Below the pieces are notes generated by a model. The model saw only the letters and a list, made by a program, of their open reading frames with translations, did not search any database and was not told where the DNA came from. Shown here in pieces: positions 8,512 through 17,355 of a stretch of DNA of 55,557 nucleotides. Each line of letters opens with the position of its first letter. Position 1 is the first letter of the stretch. The stretch is from Synergistaceae bacterium (GTDB taxonomy: Bacteria; Synergistota; Synergistia; Synergistales; Aminobacteriaceae), in NCBI GenBank assembly GCA_018436785.1, contig JAHDKR010000054.1, positions 1-55,557 of the forward strand, read 5' to 3'. The position numbers and the translations under genes were made by a program.

Positions 8512-8540
8512 AGCCTCCGCAGGAAACACGGAGGCTTTTC
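8512..8540. terminator. Hairpin terminator downstream of the giant protease gene
   Basis: AGCCTCCG (8512-8519) pairs with CGGAGGCT (8529-8536), with a loop of 9 bases. A short T-tract follows on the plus strand and TTCTTC on the minus strand. It lies about 60 bases past the stop of the minus-strand S8 protease gene and before the AOR leader. Confidence 0.7.
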
Positions 8541-8596
8541 AATGAATCTCTTCTTGTTGCAATCAAAACAGGTTCTTTTGGTGAGTGTCCCGGAGC

Positions 8597-11500
8597 TCAG
8601 TCGCAGGGAGCTGCTGTTGCCCCTGCCGGCTTTTCCGTTTGCTTGTCCTGCTGTACGGTCTCCGGGGCAGGGCTCTCAGGCGCCGGAACCTCTGCCGCTT
8701 CTTTTGCCGCCTCTTCCACTGCTGCTTCCTGCTCTGCTTCGGCAGCGGGTTCTTCAGGCTTCGGTTCCTCCACAGCAACAGGCTCCACGGAAACAGGTTC
8801 AGCCTTCACTTCTTCGACCACAGCTTCTTCGGACTTCGGTTCCTCGGAAACAATCTCTTCCTTTACTTCTTCGACTGCGGGCTCTTCTGCCTTCGGTTCC
8901 TCTACTGCTACGGGTTCCTCGGAAGCGACCTCTTCCTTCACTTCTTCAACTACCGGCTCTTCGGGCTTCGGCTCTTCTGTTACTACGGGTTCCCCGGTGA
9001 CAACCTCCTGAACTTCTTCGGCTGTCTCCTTCACTGCTTCCACAACCTCCGCAGCAACTTCCCGCGCAGCCTCTTCGGCAACTGCGGACTGCTCGGCCAC
9101 CGCCTCCGTCGCCGCTTCTTCGGCTTTCTCCGCAGGCTCTTCAGCTTTCGGCTCCTCCGCCGCGACAGGTTCCGCGGATGCAACCTCTTCCTTCACTTCT
9201 TCAGCCGCGGGCTCTTCGACCTTCGGTTCCTCGGCCGCTACGGGCTCCTCGGCAGCGGGCTCTTCCTTTACTTCTTCGACTGCCGGCTCTTCGGACTTCG
9301 GCTCCTCCTCCACAGCAACAGGCTCCTCGGGAACAACCTCTTCCTTCACTTCTTCGACCGCAGCTTCTTCAGCCTTCGGTTCTTCAACCGCTACAGGTTC
9401 CCCGGTGACAACCTCCTGAACTTCTTCGGCTGTCTCCTTCACTGCTTCCACAACCTCCGCAGCAACTTCCTGCGCAGCCTCTTCAGCAACTCCGGACTGC
9501 TCAGCAACCGCTTCCGTCGCCGCTTCTTCGGCTTTCTCCGCAGGCTCTTCAGTTTTCGGCTCCTCCGCCGCGACAGGTTCCTCGGAAGCAGTCTCTTCTT
9601 TCACTTCTTCGACCACAGCCTCTTCTGCCTTCGGTTCTTCTGTTACTACGGGCTCCTCGGAAGCAGTCTCTTCTTTCACTTCTTCGACTGCCGGCTCTTC
9701 GGGCTTCGGTTCTTCAACCGCTACAGGCTCCCCGGTGACAACCTCCTGGACTTCTTCGGCTGTCTCCTTCACTGCTTCTACAACCTCCGCAGCAACTTCC
9801 TGCGCAGCCTCTTCAGCAACGACGGACTGCTCAGCAACCGCTTCCGTCACCGCTTCTTCGGCTTTCTCCGCAGACTCTTCAGCTTTCGGCTCCTCCGCTA
9901 CGGCAGGTTCCTCGGAAGCCGCCTCTTCCTTCACTTCTTCGACCACAGCCTCTTCTGCCTTCGGTTCCTCGGAAATGATCTCTTCCTTTACTTCTTCGAC
10001 TGCGGGCTCTTCAGCCTTCGGTTCTGCCGCTGTTTCAGTTTTTTCGGTTGTCGCTGATTCCTCTACCGCAGGTTCTTCAACGGCTGGCTGCGCATAGCTC
10101 CCCGTAACAGAAGCAAGCGAATCCTTCAGCACAGAAACAGCGATGTTTGCCGGAGTTTTCCAGCCTTCAACTTCACTGAAAGAGATGATGTACTCTCCGG
10201 CCGGGAGGCCTTGAAGGACTTCGCCGCTCGCGTAGCTTCCTTCGCCGTTCAGGCTCCACAAAGCCGTCTCCGGCCCCTCAATGACTGCTGAAACGGAGCC
10301 TTTTTGCCGGGTGTAGACTGCGGAGATCGACGTCAATTCGTCTTTCGTGACGACAACCTTTTGATCCTCCGGTTTTTCCCAGCCTTCAACTCCGCCGAAG
10401 GAGACGACATAGTCGCCTACAGGCAGCTTCTGAACGACCTCGCCGCTTGCGTAGTTTCCTTCGCCGTTCACGCTCCACAGTGCGCTCTCGGGCCCGTCGA
10501 TGACTGCGGACACGGAACCCGTATGCTGTGAGTAAACTCCGGAGACCGACGCCATTCCGTCTTTTGCGACGACGACCGGCTGATCCTCCGGTTTTTCCCA
10601 GCCTTCAACACTGCCGAAGGAGACTACGTATTCGCCTACAGGCAACCCCTGAACAACTTCTCCGCTCGAGTAGTTCCCTTCGCCGTTCAGCTTCCACAAA
10701 GCGCTCTCCGGCCCTTCAATGACCGTTGAAACGGAGCCGACGTGACGCGTGTAGACTCCGGTTGCCATGGCTGTCACATTTCGGAAAACAGTCACAGGCT
10801 GATCTTCCGGCTTCTCCCATCCGTCGGCGTCGGAGAAACTCACTGTATACTCTCCTACGGGAAGGTCCTTTGCAGCCTCGCCGCCGGCGTGACTTTCCTC
10901 GATTCCGGAGATCTTCCAAAGCGCCTCAGAGGGCCCCTCGATATATACGGCAACTGCTCCGACATGCTGCGTATAGGTTCCCTCGAACGTTGCGGTCGCA
11001 TCCTTGCCGACGACGAGCTTCTGTTCGCGAGGTCTGTCCCAGCCGGCGATCTTGGAAAACGTGACAGCGTATTCTCCGACGACGAGATCCTCAACGACAG
11101 CGTCGCTCGCATAGCTCCCTTCACCGTTCAAACTCCAGCGCGCTTCTTCAGGCCCTTTGATCGTGATCTTGACCGAACCTTTATGCTGTTTGTAGTTTCC
11201 GGCGATGGTCGACGCAGCGTCTTTCGTCACGGACATCGTCTGATCGGCAGGCGTATCCCAGTCGGCAATATCAGAGAACGAAACCGTATGCTCGCCGACC
11301 ACGACTTTGTCGACAGACTGTCCGCTCTCGTAGCTTCCCTGGCCGTCCAAGCTCCAGCGCGCTTCCGCCGGACCGTCGATCGTCACCGTCACGGAGCCGA
11401 GATGCCGCGTATACCCTGGCTCAGTTTTCGCAAGCGTATCCTTCGCCACGGTGATCCGCATCTCACGGGGAGCATCCCAACCGTCAACCTGAGAGAAGGA

Positions 11501-14440
11501 AAGCCTATACGTTCCGACAATAAGATCTTTGACAGTTTCGCCGCTCGCGTAACTCCCTTTGCCGTCCACGCTCCACCGCGCTTCTTCAGGACCGAAGAGT
11601 ACAACCTGCACGGATCCCTTGTGCTGAACGAGTTCGACTTCGAGCTTTGCAACGGCGTTCTTCGTGACTTTGACAGTCTGTTCCGCCGGTTCGTCCCAAT
11701 CGGCAAGATCCAAGAAAGACACTGAATACTCTCCGACAACAAGATCATTTACTGTCTCTCCATCTTTGTACGAACCTTTACCGTTCAGGCTCCACCGCGC
11801 TCCAGCAGGGCCGTCGGTCATAACGACCTGCAACGAGCCCTTGTGCTGCGCGTATGCTCCCTTAAAGGCCGCCTCGGCGTCTTTGGCGACTTCCACTGTA
11901 CCGTCGGCAGGCTTGTCCCAGTCGGCAATATCGGAGAAGGAGACTGTGTGCTTCCCGACAACGACGTCTTTTGCACTCTCTCCGCTTGCGTAGCTCCCCT
12001 CGCCGTCCAAGCTCCAACGAGCTTCGGCGGGACCGTCGATTTCAACGATGACGGATCCTCTGTGTTCGGCGTAGGAGGCTTCTCGTTGAGCAACCTCGTC
12101 TTTGACAACGGTAACGTTCATCTTCTCCGGAGCGTACCAGTTTGCAACGTCCTTGAAGACAACGGCATACTCGCCGACCGGGAGATCCGCGCGGACTGCG
12201 CCGCTCTCAAACATTCCGTCGATCCCATCGAGGCTCCAGCGGGCATCGGAGGGGCCCTTGATTGTGACGGAGACCGAGCCGATGTGCTTGGAATACGCCC
12301 TTGAGATTTCCACTGTTTCGTCACGGACCACCGTCACCGGGACGGCAGCGGGATGATCCCAGTCCTGAACGGCAGAAAAAGCGATCGTGTGTTCACCGAC
12401 AGGAATGTTCGAGGCTGTCTCGCCGCTCGCAAAAAGCCCTCTGCCGTTCACATTCCAACTGGCCTCTTCAGGACCCTCAAGAGTCACTTTTATTGCCCCG
12501 ACCTGATGGATATACTTCCCTTCCGTAGCGACGGAAGCACCCTTAGAAACAAGAACAACTACGTCTTGAGGCGTATCCCAGTCCTCTATCTTGGCAAAGC
12601 TCACCGTACGGTTGCCCACAGGAACATTTTCTACAGTTTCTCCGCTCGAATAGGATCCCTGGCCGTCAAGACTCCAGCGAGCTTCGGCCGGTCCCTCGAA
12701 TGTTACCGTGACAGAACCGGTCTGGCGCGTGTAGACGCCGGACACGGCGAGCGGCGCATTCCTGGGAACGGTTACGGACTGAGGCGCAGGAGCGTCCCAT
12801 CCGGGAACTTCGGAGAAGGAAACAGTTCGCTTTCCGGCGGCCTTCCCCAGAGTCTGGTCGCTTGTGTACTCGCCCTTCTTGTTCAGGTTCCAGCGAGCCT
12901 CCTCGGGCCCTTCGATGGTGACCCAAATGGACGCGTTCTGCTGGCGGTATTTTCCGATCGCTTCGGCCTCGGTACCGGAAGCTACCGTTACTGACATATT
13001 CGCAGGCTTGCTCCAGAGATCCGCGTCCGAGAAGGAAACCGTATGATTTCCCGCGGGCAGACCAGTCAGAACCTGGCCGCTTGGATAGCTCCCATTTCCG
13101 TTCAAGGTCCAGCGAGCCGATGCAGGCCCTTCGATGAGGACTTTCAAAGAACCTCTCTCATTCTTTATCGCGGCGCCGATATTCAGGGAACCGCCGGACG
13201 CTACCTTACCGGAGAGCGTCTGATGGCCCGCGGCATACTCAAGAAGACGTGTTTTGATCTGCCCCGCCGTCAGCTCCGGGGACGCCGCCGCAAGAAGGGC
13301 CGCAGCGCCCGCGACATGCGCGGAAGCAACCGACGTACCGTTGCGCGAAGCGTATGCTCCACCCAAGGCCGTGCTCTTTACTTCGTAGCCTGGGGCGGCA
13401 ATATCCACAGAAGAACCAAAGTTAGAAAATTTAGCAAGAGCTCCGTTCTGTGTAATCGCAGCTACTGTCACCATCTCTGGGAACGCAAAGGCTGCGGGAT
13501 AGATCGTATTCCCTTTGTATCCGCCGCCCGCTCTTGCTATGTTCTGCCCCTCGTTCCCTGCCGCGGCAACCAGGAGAATACCTGCGTCGGAGAGGGATTT
13601 GCAGGCTATTGCCAGAGGATCGGCAGCGACGTCGGATGCCGGAGGAGTCCATCCTCCGAAGGCCATATTCGCAACCCGGATGTTGAGTCCTTTGCTTTTC
13701 TGCTCCAGCACGTAGTCGAGTCCGGCGATGATGTGACCGACACTAGCCGCGCCGTTCCCGTCAAGGACCTTGACCGCCAGCAGTTTGACAGTCCAGTTGA
13801 TCCCGGCTGCGCCCAGCCTGTTGTCTCCCGCTGCGCCGATAATACCCGCAAGGTGCGTTCCGTGGCCGTTATCGTCCATCGGATTTGTCGCGTTCGCCGC
13901 GCTCACCAGGTTTCTTCCGAAGTTGCCGTCTTTGTCGCGTCCCATGTTGGCTGCCAGATCCTCATGGTCGTACTGTATTCCCGTATCAAGAAGAGCTACA
14001 TAGACCTCCTCGCTGCCGGTGGATATTTCCCATGCTCCGGATGCGTTTATAGACTCCATACCCCAGGAGGACGGAAACTCTGGATCATTCGGCGTTCGGA
14101 GGATTTTGAAGATGTAGTTCGGCGTCGCGCCCAGCACTCCGGGAATTTGGCGAACTGCGGTGAGCAGTTCTTCCGCTGATTTACCGTCCGCCTTGAGCTG
14201 CACGATATTTTTCCCTGTTGCGGCGGCAATCGCGCTATAGGTGCGAATCACCCGCGAAGAGGTCGCTTCGGCGATCCGGTTCGCTTGGCTCTCTACCTCG
14301 GAAGCGCCCCCGGGCGCTTCAAGAACAACAAGAACATCTCCCCGGACATATTCGTCGCTCGGCGCTTTCGGCTGGCCAAAGGCGGAGCCGGCGCACAGGA
14401 ACAGGAAAAGCAGGATCAACGCAAGTTTCGTTTTTTTCAT
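8597..14440 (-). CDS. Giant secreted subtilisin-like (S8) serine protease with 14 tandem repeats and an acidic repetitive tail
   Basis: About 1947 residues. Signal peptide 1-22 (MKKTKLALIL then a Leu/Phe core ending GSAFG), an I9-like propeptide (about 28-112), then an S8 catalytic domain (about 125-425) with Asp152 in LLDTG, His193 in GHGTH, oxyanion Asn296 in AAGNEG and Ser370 in NGTSVASAHVAG. From about 430 to 1440 run 14 repeats of about 72 residues, each with a GPxxARWSLNGxGSYxSG core and a VSF...W..P strand; they resemble PEGA/Ig-like beta modules. The last ~500 residues are Glu/Pro/Val/Ala-rich, built on EEPKAEEPAVEEVKEE. Start at ATG 14440 (or 14446) gives the signal peptide; an upstream in-frame extension is leader. 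It is probably exported, perhaps through the type II system encoded in this window. The C-terminus shows no sorting motif. Confidence 0.88.
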   Translation of the reverse strand: MKKTKLALILLFLFLCAGSAFGQPKAPSDEYVRGDVLVVLEAPGGASEVESQANRIAEATSSRVIRTYSAIAAATGKNIVQLKADGKSAEELLTAVRQIPGVLGATPNYIFKILRTPNDPEFPSSWGMESINASGAWEISTGSEEVYVALLDTGIQYDHEDLAANMGRDKDGNFGRNLVSAANATNPMDDNGHGTHLAGIIGAAGDNRLGAAGINWTVKLLAVKVLDGNGAASVGHIIAGLDYVLEQKSKGLNIRVANMAFGGWTPPASDVAADPLAIACKSLSDAGILLVAAAGNEGQNIARAGGGYKGNTIYPAAFAFPEMVTVAAITQNGALAKFSNFGSSVDIAAPGYEVKSTALGGAYASRNGTSVASAHVAGAAALLAAASPELTAGQIKTRLLEYAAGHQTLSGKVASGGSLNIGAAIKNERGSLKVLIEGPASARWTLNGNGSYPSGQVLTGLPAGNHTVSFSDADLWSKPANMSVTVASGTEAEAIGKYRQQNASIWVTIEGPEEARWNLNKKGEYTSDQTLGKAAGKRTVSFSEVPGWDAPAPQSVTVPRNAPLAVSGVYTRQTGSVTVTFEGPAEARWSLDGQGSYSSGETVENVPVGNRTVSFAKIEDWDTPQDVVVLVSKGASVATEGKYIHQVGAIKVTLEGPEEASWNVNGRGLFASGETASNIPVGEHTIAFSAVQDWDHPAAVPVTVVRDETVEISRAYSKHIGSVSVTIKGPSDARWSLDGIDGMFESGAVRADLPVGEYAVVFKDVANWYAPEKMNVTVVKDEVAQREASYAEHRGSVIVEIDGPAEARWSLDGEGSYASGESAKDVVVGKHTVSFSDIADWDKPADGTVEVAKDAEAAFKGAYAQHKGSLQVVMTDGPAGARWSLNGKGSYKDGETVNDLVVGEYSVSFLDLADWDEPAEQTVKVTKNAVAKLEVELVQHKGSVQVVLFGPEEARWSVDGKGSYASGETVKDLIVGTYRLSFSQVDGWDAPREMRITVAKDTLAKTEPGYTRHLGSVTVTIDGPAEARWSLDGQGSYESGQSVDKVVVGEHTVSFSDIADWDTPADQTMSVTKDAASTIAGNYKQHKGSVKITIKGPEEARWSLNGEGSYASDAVVEDLVVGEYAVTFSKIAGWDRPREQKLVVGKDATATFEGTYTQHVGAVAVYIEGPSEALWKISGIEESHAGGEAAKDLPVGEYTVSFSDADGWEKPEDQPVTVFRNVTAMATGVYTRHVGSVSTVIEGPESALWKLNGEGNYSSGEVVQGLPVGEYVVSFGSVEGWEKPEDQPVVVAKDGMASVSGVYSQHTGSVSAVIDGPESALWSVNGEGNYASGEVVQKLPVGDYVVSFGGVEGWEKPEDQKVVVTKDELTSISAVYTRQKGSVSAVIEGPETALWSLNGEGSYASGEVLQGLPAGEYIISFSEVEGWKTPANIAVSVLKDSLASVTGSYAQPAVEEPAVEESATTEKTETAAEPKAEEPAVEEVKEEIISEEPKAEEAVVEEVKEEAASEEPAVAEEPKAEESAEKAEEAVTEAVAEQSVVAEEAAQEVAAEVVEAVKETAEEVQEVVTGEPVAVEEPKPEEPAVEEVKEETASEEPVVTEEPKAEEAVVEEVKEETASEEPVAAEEPKTEEPAEKAEEAATEAVAEQSGVAEEAAQEVAAEVVEAVKETAEEVQEVVTGEPVAVEEPKAEEAAVEEVKEEVVPEEPVAVEEEPKSEEPAVEEVKEEPAAEEPVAAEEPKVEEPAAEEVKEEVASAEPVAAEEPKAEEPAEKAEEAATEAVAEQSAVAEEAAREVAAEVVEAVKETAEEVQEVVTGEPVVTEEPKPEEPVVEEVKEEVASEEPVAVEEPKAEEPAVEEVKEEIVSEEPKSEEAVVEEVKAEPVSVEPVAVEEPKPEEPAAEAEQEAAVEEAAKEAAEVPAPESPAPETVQQDKQTEKPAGATAAPCD
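8650..10090. repeat. Low-complexity coding repeat (Glu/Pro/Val-rich tail of the S8 protease)
   Basis: DNA encoding imperfect copies of an acidic 12-20 residue unit. A longer block of about 55 codons (reading AEKAEEAATEAVAEQS and continuing through VVEAVKETAEEVQEVVTGEP) occurs three times with near-identical nucleotide sequence, around 8990-9140, 9400-9560 and 9730-9890. The near-identity implies recent duplication and a region prone to length variation or misassembly. The opposite strand gives spurious long open frames of Leu/Phe/Arg or Ser/Thr bias. Confidence 0.85.
10091..13160. repeat. Fourteen tandem ~216-bp coding repeats (beta modules of the S8 protease)
   Basis: Each unit encodes about 72 residues beginning GS(V/L)xVxIxGPxxARW and ending with a Tyr-x-x-(His/Gln) turn. 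Units differ at many positions, unlike the acidic tail, so this array is older. Units 11-14 (proximal to the tail) share ALWK/ALWS instead of ARWS and DQPVVVAKD-type linkers and form a distinct subgroup. Confidence 0.88.
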
Positions 14441-15014
14441 TCCCATCACCATCCATTCGTGCTGTGATATAGATCGAATAAAAACCTCGCCCAGTGAAAA
14501 ACCGGACGCCGACAGACACTCCCGGGCACTGTTCATCGTCCTGTAATCAAGTGCGATGAACTCGGCAAAAGCCCCCCAAGACTTCGAAACACTCTTTCCT
14601 CGCAGCTTTTCATCCTCCCCCTTCCCCAAGGAAATTCGACCGTTACAATTCAAAAAAATGCACATCCGTAGTTCACGGTTTTCAGAACACAGCTTTTCAA
14701 GAAGCTCTCTTCCTCTTGACCTCTAATTGTACCAACTTTTTTCTGTTGTAGAGTACTTGATTTCGATATTTCAATGAGAAAAGACAAAAAACACGTCCGA
14801 AAGGGCTGAAGCACAAAATATCTATATTGTTTAATAATCACTCTTCACATTGGCAGAACGCTTTCCGAAAGAATTATTCCCATACTATTGACAGAGGAGC
14901 AGGCAAAGTATATACATAAATGCAAATATAACAAAAGCATTTTTCTAAAAGAACGCTGATTCTTTTTACAGCAACCCTTGAAGTGTCTCTGTTTCTTGTG
15001 CTGGAGGTGGTGAT
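14441..15014. other. Intergenic region between the protease gene and the membrane-protein pair
   Basis: No convincing gene. The protease frame stays open to 14665 but its first 70 codons lack a signal peptide or coding character. On the minus strand a 26-codon open frame (ATG at 14613, stop ending at 14533, preceded by GGGGGAGG) could be a leader peptide. GTTCATCG/CGATGAAC (14531-14538/14554-14561) forms an 8-bp hairpin in the same leader. The right part (about 14700-14990) is AT-rich and carries the plus-strand promoter described separately. Confidence 0.5.
14888..14916 (+). promoter_or_regulatory. Sigma-70-type promoter for the membrane-protein pair
   Basis: TTGACA (14888-14893), 17 bases, TATACA (14911-14916), a near-consensus promoter about 100 bases upstream of the GTG start at 15015. 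The surrounding DNA is AT-rich relative to the neighbouring genes. Confidence 0.7.
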
Positions 15015-15599
15015 GTGTATCGCCTGTTCAGCTTCGCTATGGTTCTCTTCTGGATACTCGTACAACAAACCTGTCTTCTCTGCGCCCGCTGGGCGTGCGA
15101 TGATCTGAGCGGCAGAAAAAAACCGCTTGCACCCTTTCTGGCAGCTCAGGCGCTTCTTTTCCTCATTGTATCGACGGCTGCGGTCAGCGATCTCGCGGAC
15201 TGGATTCCCCGGCTCCACGAGCATACAAATAACTCTCCCTCCATGGTATGGCAGTTCCTCTGCACCGTCATGCTCGCGCTCGACGGAGGGCTCATTGCGT
15301 ACGCCTGGCGTTTTTACCGGTTACACGCTCTGAAAGGGAATCTTCCCGTGGATAACGCTCTCAAACTCTTCGTTGCCTGGGGAACAGTGTGCCTGCTCCT
15401 CTACGGAGCCTACTTTGCCCCGGCACTCTCAGTCGCTACCCGTCATTCGCTGACTCTTTGGGAATGGGAGTATATCTGTCTCTTCTATTTCCGGCTCGTG
15501 AACACATGCTATCTCCTTCTGGAGGGAGCCATGGCGATTGTCGTATTTCTGCTATGGAGAAATCTGCGGAAGGAGGAGGCGTTTGATGCTCATTCTTGA
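15015..15599 (+). CDS. Unknown integral membrane protein, 194 residues
   Basis: I do not recognise a family. Hydrophobic segments fall at about residues 2-24, 40-60, 78-97, 116-138 and 155-183, giving four or five membrane helices, with a Cys pair in LLCARWAC near the N-terminus. The start is the GTG at 15015, six bases after GGAGGT; the overlapping ATG is out of frame. It overlaps the next membrane-protein gene by 14 bases, so the two are translated together and probably form a complex. The near-consensus promoter upstream suggests constitutive expression. Confidence 0.75.
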   Translation: MYRLFSFAMVLFWILVQQTCLLCARWACDDLSGRKKPLAPFLAAQALLFLIVSTAAVSDLADWIPRLHEHTNNSPSMVWQFLCTVMLALDGGLIAYAWRFYRLHALKGNLPVDNALKLFVAWGTVCLLLYGAYFAPALSVATRHSLTLWEWEYICLFYFRLVNTCYLLLEGAMAIVVFLLWRNLRKEEAFDAHS

Positions 15600-15990
15600 A
15601 CGTTTTTTTCTGTGGATTGCGCGATGGGAGGGCATTCCCGGTTTTTTGGGTTCGCTGGAAGTGTGGACGAATATGCTCTGCAGTGCGACGGATATTCTCT
15701 TCGTCTTCTGGTTTCTGCGAATTGCCGACATCGCCCGTGCAGAGCAGGGGCGCAAAGCAATCCGTCTCCGGTATTCTATTCTTGCAGCCTGTTTACTGCT
15801 TACCCCCGCGCTCTTTTTATTCAAAGGGCCTGTACTGATGATATGGACGTCCCTCATCCTCGGCATTCCGTACATACTGCTCGCCGGGAGCGTCTTCTTT
15901 GAAATTCCGGGCATTGTCAAGCTCGTGCGCCGGAGAATTCACAAGGCTCCGCCCTCCGGAGAGTTCTCCGGCCCGGACGGAGCCCTGTAA
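15586..15990 (+). CDS. Unknown integral membrane protein, 134 residues
   Basis: No recognised family. Three hydrophobic segments (about residues 30-50, 65-83 and 90-112) and a basic C-terminal tail (LVRRRIHK). The ATG at 15586 follows GGAAGGAGGAGG and lies inside the end of the preceding gene; upstream in-frame codons have no ribosome site. The 3' end of the gene contains a hairpin-forming stretch (GGCTCCG at 15954-15960 region with CGGAGCC near the stop) that may help end transcription. Function is unknown; it is probably the partner of the upstream membrane protein. Confidence 0.72.
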   Translation: MLILERFFLWIARWEGIPGFLGSLEVWTNMLCSATDILFVFWFLRIADIARAEQGRKAIRLRYSILAACLLLTPALFLFKGPVLMIWTSLILGIPYILLAGSVFFEIPGIVKLVRRRIHKAPPSGEFSGPDGAL

Positions 15991-16008
15991 AGTGCGGAGA
16001 GAAAAAGG

Positions 16009-17313
16009 TTACCGGAGACACTGAAGCACGCCGACGCTCCATGGGCACGATCCGCAGGTAAGGGAGTTCCCCAGGCAATCCTGCTCGAAATCGTGGCGCT
16101 CGATATAGTCGCACGGCGCAAGGCTGCAGTTGCCGCAGTGGGGGAAGTCGTACCGTCCGATCTCGCTGCGGTAGTCGGAGAACTCCGGGCCGTTCCATAT
16201 ATCCAAGAGCGGCGTTTCGTTCACCGATCCGAAGGAGAGCGCGTCGACGGGCCTGATTCGACCGTCCGCATGACACGTGAAGGAGTGCCACAGGAAGTAG
16301 CAGGGGTGCACCGTCCCGGAGGCGGTGACAAACGCGCTCCCCTCCTCGATGAAGTCGCACCGCCGTTTGTTGCGCGGGCTAAGCGAGGGGAGATGAAGTT
16401 CCACTCCGTGCTGCAACGCAAGCTCCTCACATCGGCGGAAAAGCTCATCCATCCGCCGATACTGCTTTTCGTCGTGCGCGACGAGGTTGGGGACGTGCTG
16501 GGGCAGTCCACGCGCAGATATTTCAGTGATTACCTTCTCCATGAAAGCAACCGTTCTTTCACCATTGTCCACGGGACGGAATCTCCATCTGGCCTCGATG
16601 TAACGGGAGAGGTCAATCCCCTGTTCATTTGCCTCTCTGCTCTTCTCTCTGTAGAAAGCAAGCGTTTCATCCACGTTGGGGTTGTACGCAACGCTTGGTA
16701 CCGACTCCTGCCTGTATGGAAGAAGGTGCGTTACCAGAAGGAACGCTCCCCCTCGCTCCCCTACCCACTCGACCACCCGGGGCAGCTCGGCCAGTGTGTC
16801 CCGGGTGAGCACGATTTCCGCCCCCCCGTGGAAATCCGGGGAGGAGGCGCGTGCACGCGCCGCGTTCAGGGCCGCGGCGGCACGATTCACATCCTCGGTT
16901 TCTCCTCCTTCCCGCATGCTCTGAAAGAGCGCCGGGTCCGTCGCGTCCACGGAGAGACAGACGATGTTGGTTCCTGCGGCAAGGAGCGAGTGCGCACGCT
17001 CCGGAGTGAGCAGCGTGCCGTTCGTCTGAAAACCGACGCGAGCTTTCTCCTGTAGATGTTCCTTCGCCAGCTGGACGAAAGCCTCGAGCCTCGGGTGAAG
17101 CAGGGGCTCGCCGATGCCGTTGAGCAGTAATGTCTCCAGCATAGGGAATGCCGGGACGAGGCGTTGAAACGTGCTCATGGTCATGTGCTCGTCCGGTATT
17201 CCGGGGCCGGACTGCTTGACGCACATTGCGCAGCGAAGATTGCATGCAGTGGTCACCTCGACGAAAAGCTTCGAGGGGTACGGTCGTTCACTCGGCGGAA
17301 GGGCAAAATTCAT
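16009..17313 (-). CDS. Radical SAM/SPASM-domain protein, possible metalloenzyme maturase
   Basis: 434 residues with the radical SAM cluster motif CNLRCAMC (Cys24, 28, 31), the GIGEPLLHP motif, and a cysteine-rich C-terminal SPASM-like region (HPCYFLWHS, CGNCSLAPC, DCLGNSLTCGSCPW) that would bind auxiliary [4Fe-4S] clusters. The C-terminal CGSCPWS pattern is reminiscent of the radical SAM maturases found beside tungsten aldehyde oxidoreductases, so it may act on the AOR encoded about 8 kb away; this is inference from memory of the family. GGAGGT precedes the ATG. It lies 42 bases after the RND pump gene on the same strand and may be co-transcribed with it, although a functional link is not apparent. 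Confidence 0.82.
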   Translation of the reverse strand: MNFALPPSERPYPSKLFVEVTTACNLRCAMCVKQSGPGIPDEHMTMSTFQRLVPAFPMLETLLLNGIGEPLLHPRLEAFVQLAKEHLQEKARVGFQTNGTLLTPERAHSLLAAGTNIVCLSVDATDPALFQSMREGGETEDVNRAAAALNAARARASSPDFHGGAEIVLTRDTLAELPRVVEWVGERGGAFLLVTHLLPYRQESVPSVAYNPNVDETLAFYREKSREANEQGIDLSRYIEARWRFRPVDNGERTVAFMEKVITEISARGLPQHVPNLVAHDEKQYRRMDELFRRCEELALQHGVELHLPSLSPRNKRRCDFIEEGSAFVTASGTVHPCYFLWHSFTCHADGRIRPVDALSFGSVNETPLLDIWNGPEFSDYRSEIGRYDFPHCGNCSLAPCDYIERHDFEQDCLGNSLTCGSCPWSVGVLQCLR

Positions 17314-17355
17314 TTTAAAACCTCCAAAAAAGCCGTGAATGGTAACCTATAACGC

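Noticed and set aside
8585..10057. A 490-codon plus-strand open frame rich in Leu, Phe and Arg, and other plus-strand frames rich in Ser/Thr
   Set aside because: They are the antisense of the acidic repeats of the protease; composition follows the repeated codons, and no ribosome site or recognisable domain is present.
14500..14640. A cyclic-di-GMP or other known riboswitch in the protease leader
   Set aside because: The conserved core sequences of GEMM-type riboswitches are not present.
14441..14665. The 75-codon N-terminal extension of the protease frame as real coding sequence
   Set aside because: It would bury the signal peptide inside the protein and has no ribosome site at its first ATG.
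15949..15990. Terminator hairpin at the end of the second membrane-protein gene
   Set aside because: The stem lies inside the coding region and has no T-run on either strand, so it is mentioned in the gene entry only.
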